Assembly: GCA_029864805.1 (NCBI GenBank)
Contig: JAOTSS010000046.1
Location: 1 to 14,673, forward strand
Reading direction: 5' to 3'
DNA: 14,673 nt
Source of the DNA: Candidatus Nitrosopumilus sp.
GTDB taxonomy: Archaea; Thermoproteota; Nitrososphaeria; Nitrososphaerales; Nitrosopumilaceae
A program made the position numbers and the translations under genes. This document shows positions 13,154-14,673 of the stretch, piece by piece. Within the stretch, counting starts at the first letter, position 1. Every line of letters begins with the position of its first letter. Under the pieces are notes generated by a model. That model searched no databases, was not told the DNA's origin, and was given only the letters and a program-made list of their open reading frames with translations.

Positions 13154-13804
13154 TTAGTCCCACTTTGACCAAGCGGCCATCCATCTGTATGTCCAAGTGT
13201 TCAGTTTACAACCTAATGCTGCAAATGTACATGCCAATACTGCACCTGCACCTGCACCGAGAGCAACTGGGCTGTTATAGAATTTGCCTACTTGCGGTTC
13301 TATCGGTGTCATGTATGGTGGCAATGTTGGTCTTGGATACTTGAATGCCGTTTCTAGTGGGTCTGCAACTGTTATCAGGTTTACCATATTGAATAATGGT
13401 AATGACATTCCTACTAGTACACCGCCGAACAGTATCAAGGAGTGCTTGTTCTTCTTTGTTGCCCAGTAAACCAAGTCCAACAGCATTGCTGATGGTAGCC
13501 AAACTGGAGTCACAATGAAGTCATATGGATATCCTAGCGAAAACCATGCGCCTTTTGCTATCCATGTGTATACTGTCATTATTAGAGCATAGTACGTTGC
13601 TGTGCCTGGAACGCCTGTAAATGTTAGGTAATATGTTGCACCTACAATAAGCATCAACGTTTGCGATATTGAAAATACCGTGTACGAAGTCCAAGCCCAG
13701 TCAGTGTAGAAGATGTAGTCTCCTGCGTTAATTGTTAACAGTGTTGAGTTAACTGCAACCACTACTATGAACAAGTAGTGGGTACATCGTCTTAACCAGA
13801 CCAT
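13154..13804 (-). CDS. amoA: Ammonia monooxygenase subunit A
   Basis: 216 residues from ATG 13802-13804 (MVWLRRCTHYLFIVVVAVNS), the standard archaeal AmoA length and N-terminus. Integral membrane subunit of the copper enzyme that oxidises ammonia to hydroxylamine, in the cytoplasmic membrane with active sites facing outward (family knowledge). Several hydrophobic helices alternate with conserved loops such as NAGDYIFYTDWAWTSY, GVPGTATYY, KGAWFSLGYPYDFIVTPVW and LPPYMTPIEPQVGKFYNSP; the C-terminus is MAAWSKWD. The archaeal amoA reverse primer target is matched exactly at 13173-13192. A strong TATATAAAA box (13827-13835) 27 bases upstream suggests a leaderless or very short-leader mRNA. It is downstream of amoX on the same strand but has its own promoter. 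Confidence 0.99.
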   Translation of the reverse strand: MVWLRRCTHYLFIVVVAVNSTLLTINAGDYIFYTDWAWTSYTVFSISQTLMLIVGATYYLTFTGVPGTATYYALIMTVYTWIAKGAWFSLGYPYDFIVTPVWLPSAMLLDLVYWATKKNKHSLILFGGVLVGMSLPLFNMVNLITVADPLETAFKYPRPTLPPYMTPIEPQVGKFYNSPVALGAGAGAVLACTFAALGCKLNTWTYRWMAAWSKWD

Positions 13805-13826
13805 ATGAAGTTGAAGAAATGGTCAG

Positions 13827-13835
13827 TATATAAAA
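13827..13835 (-). promoter_or_regulatory. Strong box A of amoA
   Basis: TTTTATATA in minus sense, centred about 27 bases upstream of the amoA ATG. One of the best TATA matches in the window, as expected for one of the most highly expressed genes of these organisms. Confidence 0.75.
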
Positions 13836-13856
13836 TTTTAGAGTGTGATGAAGATC

Positions 13857-13880
13857 GTTATTTGTAATGTAAACAATAAC
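13857..13880. promoter_or_regulatory. Inverted repeat upstream of the amoA promoter
   Basis: GTTATT and AATAAC arms separated by 12 bases, about 20 bases upstream of the amoA TATA box (BRE-proximal). A possible regulator site; arms are short and AT-rich, so chance is possible. Confidence 0.3.
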
Positions 13881-13931
13881 AAAATTTGACGTTAAGATAA
13901 TGAAAAAGAGTACACAAGTCTATTTTTTAAT

Positions 13932-13968
13932 TAAAATGAAAAAGAAAATTGCTGAAGGGTTTTCCTTC
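13932..13968 (-). terminator. Hairpin plus U-run terminator after amoX
   Basis: A GAAGG/CCTTC stem with a five-base loop (13954-13968) starts three bases after the amoX stop; on the minus strand it is followed by TTTTCTTTTTCATTTT. It suggests amoX transcripts can end before amoA. Confidence 0.6.
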
Positions 13969-13971
13969 TGA

Positions 13972-14334
13972 TTACCAACCAACGAATAGTGATACGAATA
14001 GGCAAAATGCAGCTGCGCCAGCAACACTGGCACCAACTATACCATTACTATTTTTGTTGGATCCTTCTTCCATGACTTTAACACAGAAGATGTAACCTAT
14101 TGCTATAATGATTGTAAGTACGATGAATGCAAAGTGACCACTTGCTGTTGGATATGCCCATGGATAATAGAAATATCCTGCTGCAGTACCACCAAAAGTT
14201 GCCAATATTGCTGCCCAGAATGAAACTGTAATCATACCGGTCATGTTTTCAACGCGTCGTCCAATCATTCGTTCAATGTCAGCGCTTGACGAACCGCCAC
14301 CGCCACCAGAACCGAATCCTTTTGGAAGAGTCAT
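13972..14334 (-). CDS. amoX: AmoX, small membrane subunit of archaeal ammonia monooxygenase
   Basis: 120 residues from ATG 14332-14334. A Gly/Ser-rich cytosolic start (GFGSGGGGGSSSADIERMIG) precedes three hydrophobic segments at about residues 34-55, 66-87 and 98-118. Length, position between amoA and amoC and the MIGRRVENMTGMITVSFWAA stretch match AmoX, the thaumarchaeal-specific gene of this cluster, which has been reported as a genuine component of the AMO complex (established knowledge). No catalytic residues are expected. A TTAAAA box (14361-14366) about 29 bases upstream and a perfect palindrome (14383-14394) lie before it, so it appears independently transcribed. Confidence 0.95.
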   Translation of the reverse strand: MTLPKGFGSGGGGGSSSADIERMIGRRVENMTGMITVSFWAAILATFGGTAAGYFYYPWAYPTASGHFAFIVLTIIIAIGYIFCVKVMEEGSNKNSNGIVGASVAGAAAFCLFVSLFVGW

Positions 14335-14360
14335 TATGAGATTATTCTAATTCAGAATCC

Positions 14361-14366
14361 TTTTAA
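14361..14366 (-). promoter_or_regulatory. Box A of amoX
   Basis: TTAAAA in minus sense, centred about 29 bases upstream of the amoX ATG. Confidence 0.5.
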
Positions 14367-14382
14367 GTCTTTCTTAAACTGG

Positions 14383-14394
14383 CGTACTAGTACG
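14383..14394. promoter_or_regulatory. Perfect 12-bp palindrome upstream of amoX
   Basis: CGTACTAGTACG is a perfect palindrome, about 20 bases upstream of the amoX TATA box, in the gap between the amoC terminator and amoX. Position and symmetry suit binding of a dimeric regulator. No other copy was noticed in the window. Confidence 0.45.
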
Positions 14395-14427
14395 ATCTAC
14401 GTCTTTTTTTAAAAATAATAAAATAAG

Positions 14428-14448
14428 AAAAAAGTGTGCTTTTGCACA
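14428..14448 (-). terminator. Hairpin plus U-run terminator after amoC
   Basis: A TGTGC/GCACA stem with an AAAA loop (14435-14448) begins four bases after the amoC stop codon and is followed on the minus strand by C and six Ts, much like a bacterial intrinsic terminator. Additional T-rich sequence lies beyond. Confidence 0.65.
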
Positions 14449-14452
14449 AGTT

Positions 14453-14673
14453 CTATGGAATTGATCTGCTGTACAGCTTGCCTTCTAAGGCCATCTTGTA
14501 CATCTCTGCAACATATGGGTTCTCTCCAGGAGTTTCTGCACCTAGTTCTACGAGTCTAGCATATACTCTGACTACGTATGCAAGTGCACCCATGAATGCA
14601 ACTACTACACCCATGTTAAACATCCAGTGGTTTGGAACCGCAAATATTTCTTCTACAAACCAGAAGTGCCACA
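14453..14673 (-). CDS. amoC: Ammonia monooxygenase subunit C, C-terminal part (cut by window edge)
   Basis: The last 72 residues are visible, ending in TAG 14453-14455. They read WHFWFVEEIFAVPNHWMFNM, then a hydrophobic helix (GVVVAFMGALAYVV), and the soluble C-terminus ARLVELGAETPGENPYVAEM ... KLYSRSIP. This is the characteristic C-terminal end of archaeal AmoC, a membrane subunit of the ammonia-oxidising copper complex. The 5' part lies beyond the window. AmoC precedes AmoX and AmoA on the minus strand, in the marine-type amo gene order; amoB would be expected further right. Confidence 0.98.
   Translation of the reverse strand, partial: WHFWFVEEIFAVPNHWMFNMGVVVAFMGALAYVVRVYARLVELGAETPGENPYVAEMYKMALEGKLYSRSIP

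Noticed and set aside
13284..13502. Open frames on both strands within amoA (plus 13284-13469 and minus 13275-13502)
   Set aside because: They are shadows of amoA, which is clearly identified, and match nothing on their own.
13804..13866. A 20-residue plus-strand frame overlapping the amoA start
   Set aside because: Antisense to the amoA promoter and start, very short, no promoter or composition support.

Overview
The window is an AT-rich stretch of an ammonia-oxidising thaumarchaeon (Nitrososphaerota), most like the marine Nitrosopumilus/Nitrosarchaeum group. The diagnosis rests on the archaeal ammonia monooxygenase genes amoA, amoX and the 3' end of amoC at the right end, on an exact match to the widely used archaeal amoA reverse primer at 13173-13192, on an archaeal-type PheRS/TrpRS pair, on a tRNA with bulge-helix-bulge introns, and on box A (TATA) elements about 25-30 bases upstream of many start codons, which points to largely leaderless mRNAs.

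Left part (1-5700). The minus strand carries the start of a stand-alone Lrp/AsnC ligand-binding domain protein and an EVE-domain protein. A GC-richer, foldable intergenic block (about 620-820) that may be an undescribed structural RNA follows. A small two-helix membrane protein (893-1153) converges on, and overlaps, the pheS-pheT operon (minus). pheS and trpS (plus) diverge from one nearly symmetric TATA element lying about 26 bases from each start codon. trpS is translationally coupled to a 93-residue unknown protein. A 27-residue one-helix membrane peptide is encoded just beyond it.

Middle (5700-9600), nearly all on the minus strand: a protein with two zinc modules joined by SRDD-rich tandem repeats; an unknown 109-residue protein; archaeal phosphopantetheine adenylyltransferase; a secreted protein with two identical WIKSNAGWWADGQIDD repeats encoded by a perfect 109-bp direct duplication; a larger secreted beta-rich protein; and a 33-residue one-helix membrane peptide.

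Right part (9600-14673): tRNA-Ala(UGC), a peroxiredoxin-like thiol protein, tRNA-Ile(GAU), a winged-helix regulator with a degenerate cobalamin-binding-like domain divergent from a small DNA-binding-like protein with a Cys/His zinc knuckle, tRNA-Leu(UAA) with two introns (one restoring the D stem, one at 37/38), tRNA-Thr(GGU), an orphan Dam-type adenine methyltransferase, and the amoC-amoX-amoA block on the minus strand. The amo genes have individual promoters, and amoC and amoX each end in a hairpin plus U-run, so they look like separate transcription units despite adjacency. No insertion sequence, CRISPR array or phage gene was seen.
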